A stretch of DNA of 64,000 bases from Ciona intestinalis (lineage: Eukaryota > Chordata > Ascidiacea > Phlebobranchia > Cionidae): positions 71,252 to 135,251 of the forward strand of contig NW_004190488.1 in assembly GCF_000224145.3 (NCBI RefSeq), given 5' to 3'. Positions 40,501-47,700 of the stretch are shown one piece after another. How positions within the stretch are numbered: the first letter of the stretch is position 1; the number at the start of each line of letters is the position of its first letter. The notes below the pieces were generated by a model. That model did no database searches. It saw nothing but the letters and a program-made list of their open reading frames with translations, and was not told the DNA's origin. Position numbers and translations under genes: made by a program.

Positions 40501-43349
40501 ACCCATATAGAATAGGAAAACATTTATGAAAATTTTTTGGTGTATAAAGTTATTTATTTATTAAACCAACATCAGGTATTAGTGTTTCATTACAAGATGT
40601 TGAAGATTCCGATGAAATGTTTGTACAGATGTTGCATGCGCTGAAGAATATTGATGTAGCAGGGGTAGATGAATCAAACTTTAACGAGGTAAATAGTTAT
40701 AAAAATTCTGCCTTAATTTAACATAACTTCAGTTTTAAAACATTTTTTTGGTTGGGTAACACTATGTCTGGGCGATGGTTAGCGCACCTGCCTCTAACCT
40801 AGGGGTTACGGATTCAAGACTCCGTGCAGCCACTGTTTTGGATGAATGTGTCCTTGGACGAGACACCTAACAGAAATTTGCTATACATAAAGGCCAAAAA
40901 AATTACAATAAAATAATTGTGCATAAAACAGAACACACTTGTTATAAAGTCTGTCCTTGACTGCTGAATCAAGTAACTACTTTTATTTTAATACATTTGT
41001 TGATAAAAACACATTCAGGTTAGAATTACGTCTAGATTACAAAACTATTTTTTTACACCATTTATAGATACAGAAAGCAGAAATTTTAAAAAGTATTAAA
41101 AAATATTAAAACTAGAAAATCAACAAAGTTGTGATGTTTTTGTAATGGTTCACAATATTCGTGTTATTTTCTACTTTTTACTTTATTTTAGATAATTCCT
41201 CTCGAATCATTCAAAGCACAAAGTTGGAACGGAAAGTTTGTTCCAGTTGTTGTTGGTGGCGATGGAATTCCACTCACGTTTCGAAACCGGAAAGAATATT
41301 CAGATCAAGCTTTGTATTTCAGACTGCATGAGTTGGATCAACAGGTGTTTTGAGAAAGTCATATTTTTCTAGATAACTAATTTTTGCTTAAAACTTTTCT
41401 GAATAATTAATTTAAAAAAGAATTATGGCGGTGGTTATATTACTTTTAAACGATAAATGCAAAGAAAGCGGTCGCTCTCCTAATAAAAATGAGCATCTTT
41501 TATAATAAATAATTATCTAATTTTTGTTTTGTTATTTTTTATTGGATTAAAAACTTTATTATTAAATCAACTTTGTTCCCCCCTTGTTTATAAACTGTTT
41601 TTTTTCATGTTTTTAATTCAATTCTTAGGTGGAATGGGTTCGAATGGGGATCTCGCACATAATACCGTTACCACTATTCACTCTAATGACACAAACAAGA
41701 TTAGAACAGTTGGTTTGTGGAATGCCTGATATTGATATCAGCGTGCTTAAAACCAATATGAGGTAAAATATTTTATTTGAATAATAGACTGACAATGCCA
41801 TTTAAGCAAAATATATTTTGTTTATTATACAATTGGTTGGACTTGATTTTTGTTTTTTTGCTTTCGTAACACCAAATTCTTTAGGCAGAAGTTGTTTTAT
41901 TTGCGACTTGTGTGTCACTCTCAGTGCACGAAGTGCTTTCATTTACCCTTTTTATTTATATTGTTATTGGGCACGTACTGGCCATATAGACCCTTTTGGA
42001 AGTAATTACTTTGCTGAGTTTTGGCCAAGAATACACATTTACAGCAGTTATTATGTTGTACATATTCGGCCTAAATCCCAGGTTCTTGAGAAGTGTTTTA
42101 CCCACATAGATTTATGTAGAAATCACTCAAGCATGACATTGAACATAGAGATTAGGAAAACATTAATAACATAAAACAATCGTTTGGACAATGTTGGAGT
42201 TAACATAGAGATCATGATAAACATAAAAATCATATTAAAGCAAATAATAAATATCTTATAGAATGTTAACACTGTACGTAGCTAAAGTGTTCATTTAAAT
42301 ACTATTATTACATTATGATAGATATCGTGACGTGGCAGAAGATAGCGAGTTGATTCATTGGCTGTGGCAGACTTTAGAAGAACTCAACCGCGATGAAAGA
42401 GTTCTCTTTTTAAAGTTCGTTTCGGGTCGGTCACGCTTGCCTGTGCATCCTGTGGACATGCCTCAGCGATTCCAAGTTATGAAAATAGATCGGGTAAAAA
42501 ATGTTTTGTTTGACTAAATTTACATAAAAGTCGGATAGCACCAACTAAAATGGTTTACTTAACTTATTTATCCTTATGTAAATAGACAACGCCAGTTGTT
42601 AATCCTCACGCCGCGAACAAGTCCGTCGGTATAACATCGGTGTTCTTAACACATGATACCTCGTGCCCTGGTGCAAGTCACCATGAATGCAATTTTTTAG
42701 ATTTTTTTTGTGGTGTATGCTAGAATTTAGGAAACCCATTTGGGACCACTGGGTTGGAGCAATTGCTGTTTAGTGTCTTTGCCAAGGACACATACGATTA
42801 TAATATTAGTAGCATCAAGCCTCAATCCTGTAAACTCTTGGCTAGAGGCAGGTGCGATAACCACAAATATTTTACAATAGCAAGTATATTTAACAAATAC
42901 TTTACTGTTTGATAAAAAAAATGTACCTTAAACCTTAATTAATTTATTCCACACAATGTATTTATTGCATTAAGGTATTACACTCTATTTGATGGCTCAT
43001 TATACCTGTTGTATATAGCTAGACTGAAATAATAACATAACTTTTAAAACGGATGTGAAAAAAAATTACTAAAAGTTTACTTTTCAACAAATAACAGAAC
43101 TTACATACGGTTGTAAAAAATATAAAAAAAATTACCAAAATTTAACATTTTTTTACTCATCAACAGCCAATAGACAGTTTGCCAACCAGTCAAACTTGCT
43201 TTTTTCAACTGAGATTACCTCCGTTTTCAAGCCAAGCAGTCATGGCTGAAAGACTTCGATATGCCATCCGTCATTGCAGGTCTATTGACATGGACAACTA
43301 TATGCTGCTGAGAAATGCTGATGAAGACGTCATAGATGATGTTATATAA
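173..43349 (+). CDS. HERC1: HERC1-type giant E3 ubiquitin ligase, 5'-truncated by the window
   Basis: HERC1-family proteins are very large HECT E3 ubiquitin ligases acting in the cytosol and on membranes. I chained 65 exons by eye with GT-AG (one GC-AG) splice sites and matching phase from 173 to the TAA at 43,347-43,349. The total is 9,246 bases, divisible by three, encoding 3,081 residues. Domain order is SPRY (8,378-9,959), UBA (17,300-17,404), WD40 (23,858-28,206), RCC1-like domain (30,593-36,346) and HECT (37,887-43,349), the order known for HERC1. HERC2 lacks this SPRY-WD40 arrangement. Human HERC1 is about 4,860 residues, so roughly the first 1,700 residues, including the first RCC1-like domain, lie upstream. 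The window opens on a donor-like GTATGT, so base 1 is probably an intron start. Three exons are present twice (22,468-23,567) and the second set is left out of this model. The individual splice sites are my reading and have no transcript support. Confidence 0.94.
806..958. mobile_element. TIR element with CGAAAACGTAACC ends
   Basis: The left end GGTGCCACGAAAACGTAACC and right end GGTTACGTTTTCGTAGCACC are inverted repeats about 150 bp apart, in HERC1 intron 1. Related fragments lie at 5,173-5,260, 34,312-34,405, 41,783-41,880 and 57,450-57,525, and share an internal ATATATTTCGCC-like core. Confidence 0.7.
1375..1700. repeat. Tandem repeat, period about 120 bp
   Basis: Two to three degenerate units share AAATATTTAAAT and GATCACTTCTTTTGATAGTTA blocks (starting near 1,375, 1,498 and 1,619) in HERC1 intron 2. 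No coding potential is seen. Confidence 0.65.
3731..3920. mobile_element. MITE of the TAGGGTGGGG family
   Basis: This element of about 190 bp has inverted ends TAGTAGGTTGGGGTAAGATG and CATCTTGCCCCACCCTACTA. The interior carries the family's TTTGTTTACCACC and TATCCTGATCGTGTTTTAAA blocks. It has no coding capacity and sits in a HERC1 intron. Confidence 0.8.
4401..4621. mobile_element. MITE of the TAGGGTGGGG family with triplicated right end
   Basis: It has the same interior as other copies, but the right terminal motif AAAAGGTGTCCCATCTT occurs three times in tandem between about 4,539 and 4,610 before the terminal CCCACCCTACTG. Confidence 0.75.
5771..6170 (-). mobile_element. tRNA-derived SINE with internal 75-bp duplication
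   Basis: The element reads in reverse, from an ATTCATTTAT tail through ACACCCTGTGCTAGCTTAC to a tRNA-like head (TAACCAATGTGCTACTGTG). A segment of about 75 bp (TTCGTTATATTTATAACACG onward) is repeated at 5,826 and 5,936. Confidence 0.65.
7162..7365 (+). mobile_element. tRNA-derived SINE, forward
   Basis: The head has an A-box-like AGTTGGTTAGTG and a B-box-like GAGTTCAAGCA, followed by the body GCAAGACACTTAAGGGCAAT and CCCAGTGGTCACTAATGGGT. It sits in the HERC1 intron before exon 12. The AATTCATTCA-type tail is missing. Confidence 0.65.
7998..8073. repeat. Short dispersed repeat with AGAAT tail
   Basis: A unit GGTAATGGGCCAAGTCTGGC followed by CTAAATCCCAGG and an AGAATAGAATAG tail. Related copies or fragments lie at about 2,705-2,770, 21,775-21,835, 23,315-23,395, 25,985-26,062, 35,280-35,372, 40,436-40,516 and 42,060-42,120. 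The tail is SINE-like, but no pol III promoter is evident. Confidence 0.55.
8378..9959 (+). CDS. HERC1: HERC1 SPRY domain, exons 13-15
   Basis: Exons 8378-8548, 9104-9222 and 9731-9959 encode a SPRY fold. A strand segment ends in GTYQWK, followed by [10 protein letters not shown], a tryptophan-tyrosine strand (MWLYRAY), the SGNLYHSGE strand, and the [20 protein letters not shown] segment typical of SPRY cores. SPRY domains bind protein partners. In HERC1 this one lies near the middle of the protein, as here. The neighbouring introns carry a SINE (8,638-8,882) and AT-rich filler. Confidence 0.9.
8638..8882 (+). mobile_element. tRNA-derived SINE, best-preserved head
   Basis: The tRNA-like head has A box TGGTTAGCAGG and B box GGTTCAAGGCT at typical spacing. 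It is followed by the SINE body and an ACATTCATTCA tail. It is not an intact tRNA gene, since no cloverleaf can be closed around it. Confidence 0.7.
10338..16808 (+). CDS. HERC1: HERC1 exons 16-28, SPRY to UBA linker
   Basis: Exons read at 10338-10566, 10924-11114, 11273-11422, 11765-11852, 12769-12873, 13228-13306, 13691-13820, 14419-14535, 14959-15049, 15294-15363, 15935-16033, 16257-16307 and 16705-16808. Junction phases agree throughout. Exons 17-18 look folded ([20 protein letters not shown], then a KVAWEDGSQ strand). Exons 25-28 are low-complexity Ser/Asn/Gln linker, apart from a conserved-looking [15 protein letters not shown] stretch. The exon ending at 16,033 needs a GC donor (AAG then GCATTT), because a stop codon follows before any usable GT. 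This is a rare but known intron type. Confidence 0.83.
11937..12450. mobile_element. Non-autonomous hAT-type element, 514 bp
   Basis: Inverted ends are CAGGGGTTCGCAAAC and, on the opposite strand, CAGGGGTTCCCAAAC (14 of 15 matching). Flanking octamers are ATTTAAAA and TTTTAAAA, seven of eight identical, as expected for an hAT target duplication. There is no transposase reading frame. It sits in the HERC1 intron between exons 19 and 20. Confidence 0.8.
12471..12660 (-). mobile_element. tRNA-derived SINE fragment, reverse
   Basis: Contains GTTATAACACAGGTGTTCTG, CCAGCTTACGGGTTA and CTTGCCCAAGGACACATACG of the SINE body. The tRNA-like head is lost or replaced. It lies just after the hAT-type element. 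Confidence 0.6.
12898..13090. mobile_element. MITE of the TAGGGTGGGG family
   Basis: Ends GTGGGGGAAGACAGGACACC and GGTGTCCCGTCTTCCCCCAC are inverted repeats. Size and interior match the family. It is in a HERC1 intron. Confidence 0.75.
16902..17143 (-). mobile_element. tRNA-derived SINE, reverse, diverged
   Basis: Begins with a GAATGAATAAATGTAACTTA tail and ends in a remnant tRNA head (GCGTTCAAACCGCTGTGCGA). The middle is diverged. Confidence 0.55.
17300..17404 (+). CDS. HERC1: HERC1 UBA-like domain, exon 29
   Basis: One exon encodes a compact three-helix UBA signature: [20 protein letters not shown] followed by RAVQETG, with the hallmark MGF loop. UBA domains bind ubiquitin, and HERC1 carries one between its SPRY and WD40 regions. 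The exon continues in phase into 17,673-17,789. Confidence 0.85.
17673..19950 (+). CDS. HERC1: HERC1 exons 30-34, post-UBA helical region
   Basis: Exons read at 17673-17789, 18190-18248, 18773-18827, 19138-19345 and 19783-19950. The first encodes helix plus an acidic tail ([15 protein letters not shown]) that probably completes the UBA-adjacent fold. Exon 33 (19138-19345) has two long open frames. I chose the one that meets the phase on both sides, with a donor at 19,346. Exon 34 ends LQSVGLTDI plus AG, and its last 30 bases plus donor are echoed in degenerate tandem copies downstream (20,326-20,610). Confidence 0.8.
17862..17990. repeat. Tandem repeat, period about 40 bp, three units
   Basis: Units of the form AATAATTTTCCCAACCAAAA followed by ATTTTGTC repeat three times in the HERC1 intron after exon 30. 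Confidence 0.65.
19984..20306 (-). mobile_element. tRNA-derived SINE, reverse, near complete
   Basis: Runs from tail (TGAATGAATGTAATTTACTT) through the body to the head (CAGACTTGCTAACCTCTTTG). It separates HERC1 exon 34 from the exon-derived tandem repeats downstream. Confidence 0.7.
20326..20610 (+). repeat. Tandem repeat derived from the 3' end of HERC1 exon 34
   Basis: Three degenerate units of about 95 bp (starting near 20,326, 20,413 and 20,512) each resemble the last 30 bases of exon 34, its donor and about 35 bases of intron. Compare TCTGTTGGACTTACAGATAT in the exon with TCTGTTGGGCTTACAGATAT at about 20,435. Units 2 and 3 retain acceptor-like TTTTAG or TTTCAG, and unit 3 a donor-like AAGGTTTG. 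Confidence 0.7.
20814..22007 (+). CDS. HERC1: HERC1 exons 35-37, first copy of duplicated block
   Basis: Exons 20814-20895 (82 bases), 21272-21385 (114) and 21884-22007 (124) encode [20 protein letters not shown], then [20 protein letters not shown], then [14 protein letters not shown]. They join exon 34 upstream (AG plus A giving Arg) and exon 38 at 23,858 downstream (G plus GT giving Gly) in frame. An equivalent set lies at 22,468-23,567, beyond an N gap. Only one set can be used in a mature transcript, and which one is the true allele cannot be told from the sequence. Confidence 0.82.
21000..21190. mobile_element. MITE of the TAGGGTGGGG family, in duplicated block copy 1
   Basis: The ends TAGTAGGGTAGGTTAAGATG and GGCCCATCTTACCCCACAGA bracket the family interior. 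The homologous copy is at 22,677-22,865. Confidence 0.75.
22161..22285. other. Assembly gap of 125 Ns
   Basis: A run of 125 undetermined bases lies inside the HERC1 gene, at the junction between the two copies of the duplicated block. Confidence 1.
22468..23567 (+). other. HERC1: Second copy of HERC1 exons 35-37 (likely allelic haplotype)
   Basis: Exons 22468-22549, 22945-23058 and 23444-23567 repeat the preceding three exons at identical lengths with only three residue changes (Ile/Lys, Gly/Val, Phe/Ser). The block is 320 coding bases, which is 2 modulo 3. Splicing copy 1 into copy 2 shifts the frame and reaches a TGA within seven codons. The two copies are therefore alternatives, not additive: an assembly artefact from two haplotypes, or mutually exclusive exon sets. 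Confidence 0.8.
22677..22865. mobile_element. MITE of the TAGGGTGGGG family, in duplicated block copy 2
   Basis: Same position and interior as the 21,000 copy, with several substitutions. It shows that the MITE predates the split between the two copies or haplotypes. Confidence 0.75.
23858..28206 (+). CDS. HERC1: HERC1 WD40 region, exons 38-45
   Basis: Exons 23858-24098, 24361-24560, 25203-25406, 25721-25879, 26197-26365, 26856-27001, 27383-27537 and 28090-28206 encode a WD40 propeller. Recognisable blades include [12 protein letters not shown]...[38 protein letters not shown]...[60 protein letters not shown] and [20 protein letters not shown] ending in AVWSLH. Such propellers are protein-docking platforms, and in HERC1 the WD40 block sits just before the second RCC1-like domain, as here. 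Confidence 0.92.
24117..24310. mobile_element. MITE of the TAGGGTGGGG family
   Basis: Left end GGATGGGGAAGATAGGACAC and right end TGTCCCATCTTCCCCCACCC. It is in the HERC1 intron between exons 38 and 39. Confidence 0.78.
24925..25110. mobile_element. MITE of the TAGGGTGGGG family, diverged
   Basis: The left end has a small GGTGG duplication (GGAGGGTGGGGTGGTGGAAG). The right end reads TTCCATCTTCCCCACAGTAC. Confidence 0.7.
26405..26655 (+). mobile_element. tRNA-derived SINE body and tail
   Basis: Contains the body TGTCCTTGGGCAAGAAACTT and tail GATAAAACAAGTTACATTTA. The tRNA head is absent. Confidence 0.55.
28508..29893 (+). CDS. HERC1: HERC1 exons 46-48, WD40 to RLD linker
   Basis: Exons 28508-28663, 29195-29317 and 29723-29893 are all phase 0 and encode helical sequence ([53 protein letters not shown]). 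No catalytic motif is visible. They lead directly into the exon that starts the RCC1-like domain at 30,593. Confidence 0.88.
28664..29194. other. HERC1 intron, nothing recognised
   Basis: AT-rich intron with loose internal repetition of TATTTAAATTTATC-like blocks. No element or RNA gene is identified. Confidence 0.5.
30140..30544. mobile_element. Non-autonomous hAT-type element, 405 bp
   Basis: Ends are CAGTGGTGCTCAACC and, inverted, CAATGGTTCTCAACA, close to the common hAT terminal pattern. Flanks GCATAGAC and GTGTAGAC match at six of eight positions, so the insertion is old. It is immediately upstream of HERC1 exon 49. Confidence 0.65.
30593..36346 (+). CDS. HERC1: HERC1 second RCC1-like domain, exons 49-55
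   Basis: Exons 30593-30784, 31338-31476, 32188-32369, 33443-33598, 33964-34189, 34889-35058 and 36059-36346 encode a seven-blade RCC1 propeller. Successive blade signatures are [68 protein letters not shown], a degenerate [13 protein letters not shown] and [17 protein letters not shown]1-like domains bind protein or nucleotide-exchange partners, and in human HERC1 the second one interacts with clathrin and ARF family proteins (family knowledge). Introns here carry a minisatellite, SINEs and an hAT-type element. Confidence 0.94.
30958..31251 (-). mobile_element. tRNA-derived SINE, reverse
   Basis: Runs from a tail (AAATGAATGAGTTTATCGTA) to a head (GGCGCACTGACCACTGTGCT). It lies in the intron between the first two RCC1-blade exons. 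Confidence 0.65.
31477..32187. other. HERC1 intron, nothing recognised
   Basis: About 700 bases of AT-rich intron between exons 50 and 51 with no recognisable element. Confidence 0.5.
32401..32525 (+). mobile_element. SINE tail fragment
   Basis: ACATACATGGTAACTCGTAA through AGCAAGTTACATTTATTCAT. Only the 3' third of the SINE is present. Confidence 0.55.
32990..33195. repeat. Minisatellite, 30-bp unit, HERC1 intron 51
   Basis: About six units of ATTTTGATATTCTTCACATT plus TATGACAAAT run from about 32,990 to 33,195, then decay into looser ACAAATAATTTGAT repeats up to about 33,430. The open frames across it are by-products of a period divisible by three. Confidence 0.85.
33627..33812. mobile_element. 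MITE of the TAGGGTGGGG family
   Basis: TAGGGTGGGGTAAGATAGGG at the left and ATCTTACCCCACAGTACTAT at the right. It lies between two RCC1-blade exons. Confidence 0.7.
34604..34812. repeat. Cluster of TTAGTC/GACTAA palindromic motifs
   Basis: About 200 bases carry many TTAGTC or GACTAA hexamers in both orientations, including the near-palindrome TTTAGTCAGCCGACTAA near 34,700. It lies in the HERC1 intron before exon 54. It may be a foldback element, but no clean ends are seen. Confidence 0.5.
35077..35272. mobile_element. MITE of the TAGGGTGGGG family
   Basis: TAGTAGGGTGGGGAAAGATG at the left and TTTTTCCCCACAGTACTATA at the right. An AGAAT-tail repeat follows at 35,280-35,372. Confidence 0.72.
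35791..36024 (-). mobile_element. tRNA-derived SINE, reverse
   Basis: Contains the body CTTGCCCAAGGACACATATG and head GATAAGCCAACCATTATGCC. It ends about 35 bases before HERC1 exon 55. Confidence 0.65.
36606..43349 (+). CDS. HERC1: HERC1 HECT catalytic domain, exons 56-65
   Basis: Exons 36606-36720, 37219-37325, 37887-38009, 39170-39246, 39732-39871, 40576-40688, 41192-41344, 41629-41762, 42322-42493 and 43167-43349. After a pre-HECT segment ([20 protein letters not shown]), the HECT N-lobe begins at [20 protein letters not shown]. The C-lobe ends with the thioester motif [15 protein letters not shown], whose catalytic Cys codon is at 43,197-43,199, about 50 residues from the C-terminus. The enzyme accepts ubiquitin from an E2 on this cysteine before transfer to substrate. 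All key residues look intact, so the ligase is predicted to be active. Confidence 0.96.
36781..36980. mobile_element. MITE of the TAGGGTGGGG family, well preserved
   Basis: TAGTAGGGTGGGGGAAGATG and CATCTTCCCCCACCCTACTA are near-perfect inverted termini. This is one of the best templates for the family consensus. Confidence 0.85.
38172..39114 (-). mobile_element. tRNA-derived SINE split by an hAT-type insertion
   Basis: The SINE tail begins near 38,172 and its tRNA-like head ends near 39,114 (GCGTGATAACCGCTGTGCCC). Its sequence is interrupted at GTGTTCAT by the element at 38,236-38,897 and resumes with the same octamer. It is in the HERC1 HECT region, between exons 58 and 59. Confidence 0.8.
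38236..38897. mobile_element. Non-autonomous hAT-type element, 662 bp, nested in SINE
   Basis: Perfect 12-bp inverted ends (TAGGGCTGTGGA and TCCACAGCCCTA) are flanked by a perfect 8-bp target duplication GTGTTCAT (38,228-38,235 and 38,898-38,905). Subterminal GTTAACCGTTAACC-like repeats occur at both ends. No transposase frame is present. The intact duplication and the host SINE make the boundaries exact. Confidence 0.92.
39885..40080. mobile_element. MITE of the TAGGGTGGGG family
   Basis: Left end CTGTGGGGGGGGATGGGAAA and right end GTCCCATCTTTCCCTACCCT bracket the family interior. Confidence 0.75.
40757..40985 (+). mobile_element. tRNA-derived SINE, forward
   Basis: The head has ATGGTTAGCGCACCTGCCTC and GGATTCAAGACTC (A- and B-box like), then the SINE body. 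The tail is diverged. Confidence 0.62.
42555..42864 (-). mobile_element. tRNA-derived SINE, reverse, diverged
   Basis: Contains GGAGCAATTGCTGTTTAGTG and CAAGGACACATACGATTATA of the body and a head remnant GAGGCAGGTGCGATAACCAC. It is in the last HERC1 intron. Confidence 0.55.
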
Positions 43350-44742
43350 TTGAAATGGTAAAAATAACTGGCGCAGCTTTTATGTGTGTTTTTTTTTAAT
43401 TTGTTCGACTATAAGAATTAAAGATTTTGTTAAGTACGTACTACTACTGCATGTTTCTCATATATTCTTATAACGGATTGTTTTTAATTCATGTACAAAC
43501 AACTGACTTTACACAACTTGTGTGTTTTTTATATCCAGTACAACTAATTTAAGTTTGAGGCAAATAAAATATATTTATTAAATTTAGTTTAATTAAAATT
43601 TGTTTTTTTTTGGATACTGAATAGGATTTTTTTACATGGTAATAAATTACTATTGTTTCGTTACCTTTTTTGTTATCATATCCTATGTGGTTGTCTCATT
43701 TGTATTACAAAAGTTATTTTATTTGGAAAATATACACAAAGATACAACACGGCATTGTTTAGCTTAAATAAATTAGACGATGGAACCTTTTTCTTTAAAA
43801 AAATGGCAGAGAAGTTTGGAATATTTGGTTATGAATATTTTCTGTAATATTTAATATCTTTATGGTATTTTTGTTTCTAAAAGATTTCAACGCTTTTGAA
43901 AGTCGCTGGGCTATATTATATAATTATGTAATTAAATAATGTTTTTACTACCAAAAGATGAAAACAGAACGACAAGAAAGCAAGGCTCTAATGAGTGAGC
44001 ACGTAGTAAACTAATTAGCAATATGTTAAAATCCTTGTAAGACATCGGTCGACTGATCTCCATCAAAACAAACCAGGTAACCAATCAAGCGGTTTTCTGT
44101 CATATATGTATTATAACTCATGAAGACTTATGATGTATGATGATACAGTGATTGGTAAAGAATATGTGTAGATATATGCTTTGTACAAAGCCTACATGTG
44201 TTGACTTACACTAATTAACCTTGTCGTCCCTGAAAAACGTTTGTTTTGGAGAATTTGGATAAACTTTAATCACGCAGTAGTTGGCTAATGTTAGAAGTTG
44301 TTATTAGTTATATGATGTTTGTCCAAAACAATGTTTCAGTTACGATAAATGATAATATAAAGTATAAGAGCAGTACGTCCCCACTTAAACGGTAATAGTT
44401 TGATACAGGCGTCAACCGTTGTGTTGATTCCTTATCTCATATAACCGCTGTTTCTACATAATGCTTTATAAGACAATGTTTAGTTTAAAATATTCCAATC
44501 GATTGGAATCAATTAATTAAAGTATGAGGTACATTTTGAGTTTGAGGCTTTTAAACAAACAAAAAATTAATTGTTAATTACTCGCAAATTAGGCGGCTGT
44601 GAGCACAATGGCTTAAAAAGAACTTTGCTTAGTTAGGAAGACTTAGTGAGGAAGACTTAGGGCACGAAGTGTATGAAACATTACATCCGTGTTATAACGA
44701 CTGTCGCTTCTCCAACACTAGGGTAAAACAAGTTATATTCAT
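43350..44742. other. Intergenic region between convergent HERC1 and receptor genes
   Basis: This stretch lies between the HERC1 stop and the stop of the minus-strand receptor. It holds AT-rich HERC1 3' untranslated sequence with an AATAAA at 43,563-43,568, then unremarkable sequence, and a SINE tail at about 44,640-44,745. I see no further gene. Confidence 0.6.
43563..43568 (+). promoter_or_regulatory. HERC1: Candidate HERC1 polyadenylation signal
   Basis: An AATAAA hexamer lies 214 bases after the stop codon. A shorter ATTAAA-like motif lies near 43,418. The actual cleavage site is not shown by the sequence. Confidence 0.45.
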
Positions 44743-44745
44743 TTA
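44640..44745 (+). mobile_element. SINE tail overlapping the receptor stop codon
   Basis: The 3' part of the SINE (GGCACGAAGTGTATGAAACA through AAACAAGTTATATTCATTTA) runs into the minus-strand TAA of the receptor at 44,743-44,745. The stop appears to be read from the TTTA of the SINE tail. Confidence 0.6.
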
Positions 44746-47700
44746 TACTGATGTTGTTGTCACGTTGGGAGTTTCGGTTGTGGAAGGAATTTGTGTTTTA
44801 TCAACATTCACCAATGTCCTGACCTGTAACCCAATTTGTTTTAGCTTTGTGTAAAGTTTTGGAACTGCATCTGTGTAGATGATTGGGTTTAGCGAGCTGT
44901 TTATCGGTAAGAGAATGATCGCAGAAAAGGAATATACTGAATCATGCAGACCTGCCTTTCTTAGGCTTATAAAAGTCATGAGGCATACCGGAAGCCAGCA
45001 GCATAAATCTGTGAGAATGAGAATCGAAATTTTTCGTTGCATCTTTTTTGCGTTTTTCTGGCGCTGTTCCGTTTGTTGCCTTTGTGCTGTATCTACTGCC
45101 ATGTTCCCAGAATATGTTCTTTTATAAATCGCAGCGTATGCCGCGCAGATGTAGAGCAGTGCTATGAAGTTAAAGCTCATGATAACGGGAGAAATCGCAT
45201 TGACTTCGAACTGGTCAGTCGGTAGTTTGAAATAACGTGGCAGACACACAGCACTTGCGCTGTAGTAACCGAAATATCCAACTCGTTCAGGTACATATTT
45301 AGGAAAGCTGTCACTGAGAAAACGCTGCAAAACTGACCAGGAGCCTGTCGTTAATATACCATCGACGCTGACATTCTGTTGAGTAGCGGAGATCCTTTTC
45401 GTAAATTCCAATAACTGGTTAAACCGAATTATTTCAGTTTTTAGGTAGGGCGTGGTTTTAATTAGCATTGTTGCCACCATGTAACGGGAGAGCTGGTCTA
45501 CCAGGGGCAGAAAGGCCAAAATAAAACATACAACCCAAATGCACATAATCCAAATAATCGCCACTTTCATGTTAACCGTCCTTGATTTTAAAGGAAAATA
45601 GATTGTGTAGACACGATATGAAGTTAAACATACGAGCGAGAGAACCGAAGCTTCGCACGAGAGCACAGATAAAACTCCTATGACATCGCATGTAGTACTA
45701 CTGCGCCATAACAGGTCTCTCCAGCAGTACTGTCCAGAAAATTGAGCCGACTTGATGCCGATAATCAAAAGAGCAATTCCCATAAGTAAGTCGGCAATGG
45801 AAAGATTGAGAATTAAAATCTTGTTGATCACAACGACTCCAGGAGCTCTTGCATTTTTCGCTTTTTTCGAGTTCTTAATAAGAGATTTTGATGAAAGAAT
45901 AAAAACCACACAATTTCCTATGATTGCCACAAAAGCCATAACCCATACCATTGCTCTTAAAAATGGGACTTTAATAAGTTCTTCACGCGAAGATAGTGCA
46001 TTGGTTTGAAACATATCAGGTGGGCACTCATCCGATGCATCTGCACAATCTCTTTTACCGTCCACCACTTGGTCTCGACGAACAAAGAAAGGAGTTCCAC
46101 TTTCGCAGTAAAAGTGTGTGGAGTCACTACAGTTAATTTCGTCGGACGAATCCAGGCAGTCGGGAGGGTAGACAGCGTCGCACTTCTGCGAGTTTGCAAT
46201 GCTCAACATCCTTTTTGAGCCTGTTAAAAAGTTTAAATCTAATTACATTATAATTAGCACGTTGTTGGACCATGAGAACAATGTCAAACAGTACTGTGAT
46301 CCTTTTTCGCCTATCATCAAATGGGTACCCGTAAAAGTAAATTTAATTAAGTATCCCATTTCTCCCCATGTTCCAACTCACCCCGTACCACTACAATGAT
46401 GATAGATACACTTTGTATTGAAAATCTCCCAAATATAATCCTCACAAAGTTACATTCTTGGTAACTCGTAAGCGGGCACAAGGTGTATGAAACAGAACAC
46501 CTTTTATTGTTTATAAAGACTGTGCCAGCTTTGCCACGTGAGCGTTAATATAGGTTACGTAATACGTTTATTCATTTCCTTCTTTCACATCGAACCTGTT
46601 AGCCATTCACGCTGCCCGGCGTCGCATTGAAAGCGTTCTGTGCAATTCCGTTCATCTTCTCCATCCTGGCATTCATTTATCCCGTTGCAAACTGAGAAAC
46701 CAAAAACGAAATTGAAAACGCCACTACAACGTCGAATTTCTAAAACCACGTCTCGTGTCAGCCCCGGGACGAAACTAGCTGGAACTTCTTGCTGTGAAAA
46801 TAAAGAAGATTGATGTTGATTACCAGGGGTTTTAATATACTATTGATCTTGTTACAAAAAATACAAAAACGTCAGTATCTGAAAGTGACAAAAGCAAACA
46901 TAAACTTTAACAAACTGAAAATTGTTTATAAAACCCACACAAAAGTTAGGACACCTTCTAAACAGACTGTCCAATAACAAATATAAAGCTTACCGTTATT
47001 ATTGGTACATCAGTGCAGATTTTTGGTTTATTCTCGCAGTTCGCTCTTTCACTGCATTCGTCTTCCATGTTTCTACATTCCGTAATTCCGTCACAACTAC
47101 AATTATATACAAGTAAGATTTGATAAATGCCACTTTTTTGGATTAAATGGAATTAAGTGTTATTATAGGGAGGGGGAATATGGGACATCTGATCATTCTA
47201 TTCAATCCGTTTGGTAGTAAACAAAAAGATTCAACGAATTATAAAACCGTATACCCTTAGGACACCCATGAACTGTAGTTATTTGTTTAAAACACGGTCG
47301 AACATAAAATTTGTTAAAACTACAAATATAATAAGAGTAATTAAAATATCGTTATTATTATATTATGTTTCAATAATTAATTTGTATAGTGGGTTGGGGT
47401 ATGTCGGGACATGGGGTAAGTTGGGACATTATTTAAATCTCTATATTCGGGACCCTATTGATAATTTGACGAGAACAAATGTTATAGTATCATTCGACAG
47501 TATTTTCATGGTCCAAGAAAGTGTGCGCATGGGCGATTACTGTTGTTAAACAAATGTCCCAGTTTACCCCGCTTAGTTGCGAATACCCTGTAAATTGATC
47601 AAGGTATGATAGTACAGTTACATTATCGTATCAACGAAAAAAATTATTCTTTTTTAAAACATCGTTGAATGTAAGCTTAACTGTCTTAATTTCCTCATTT

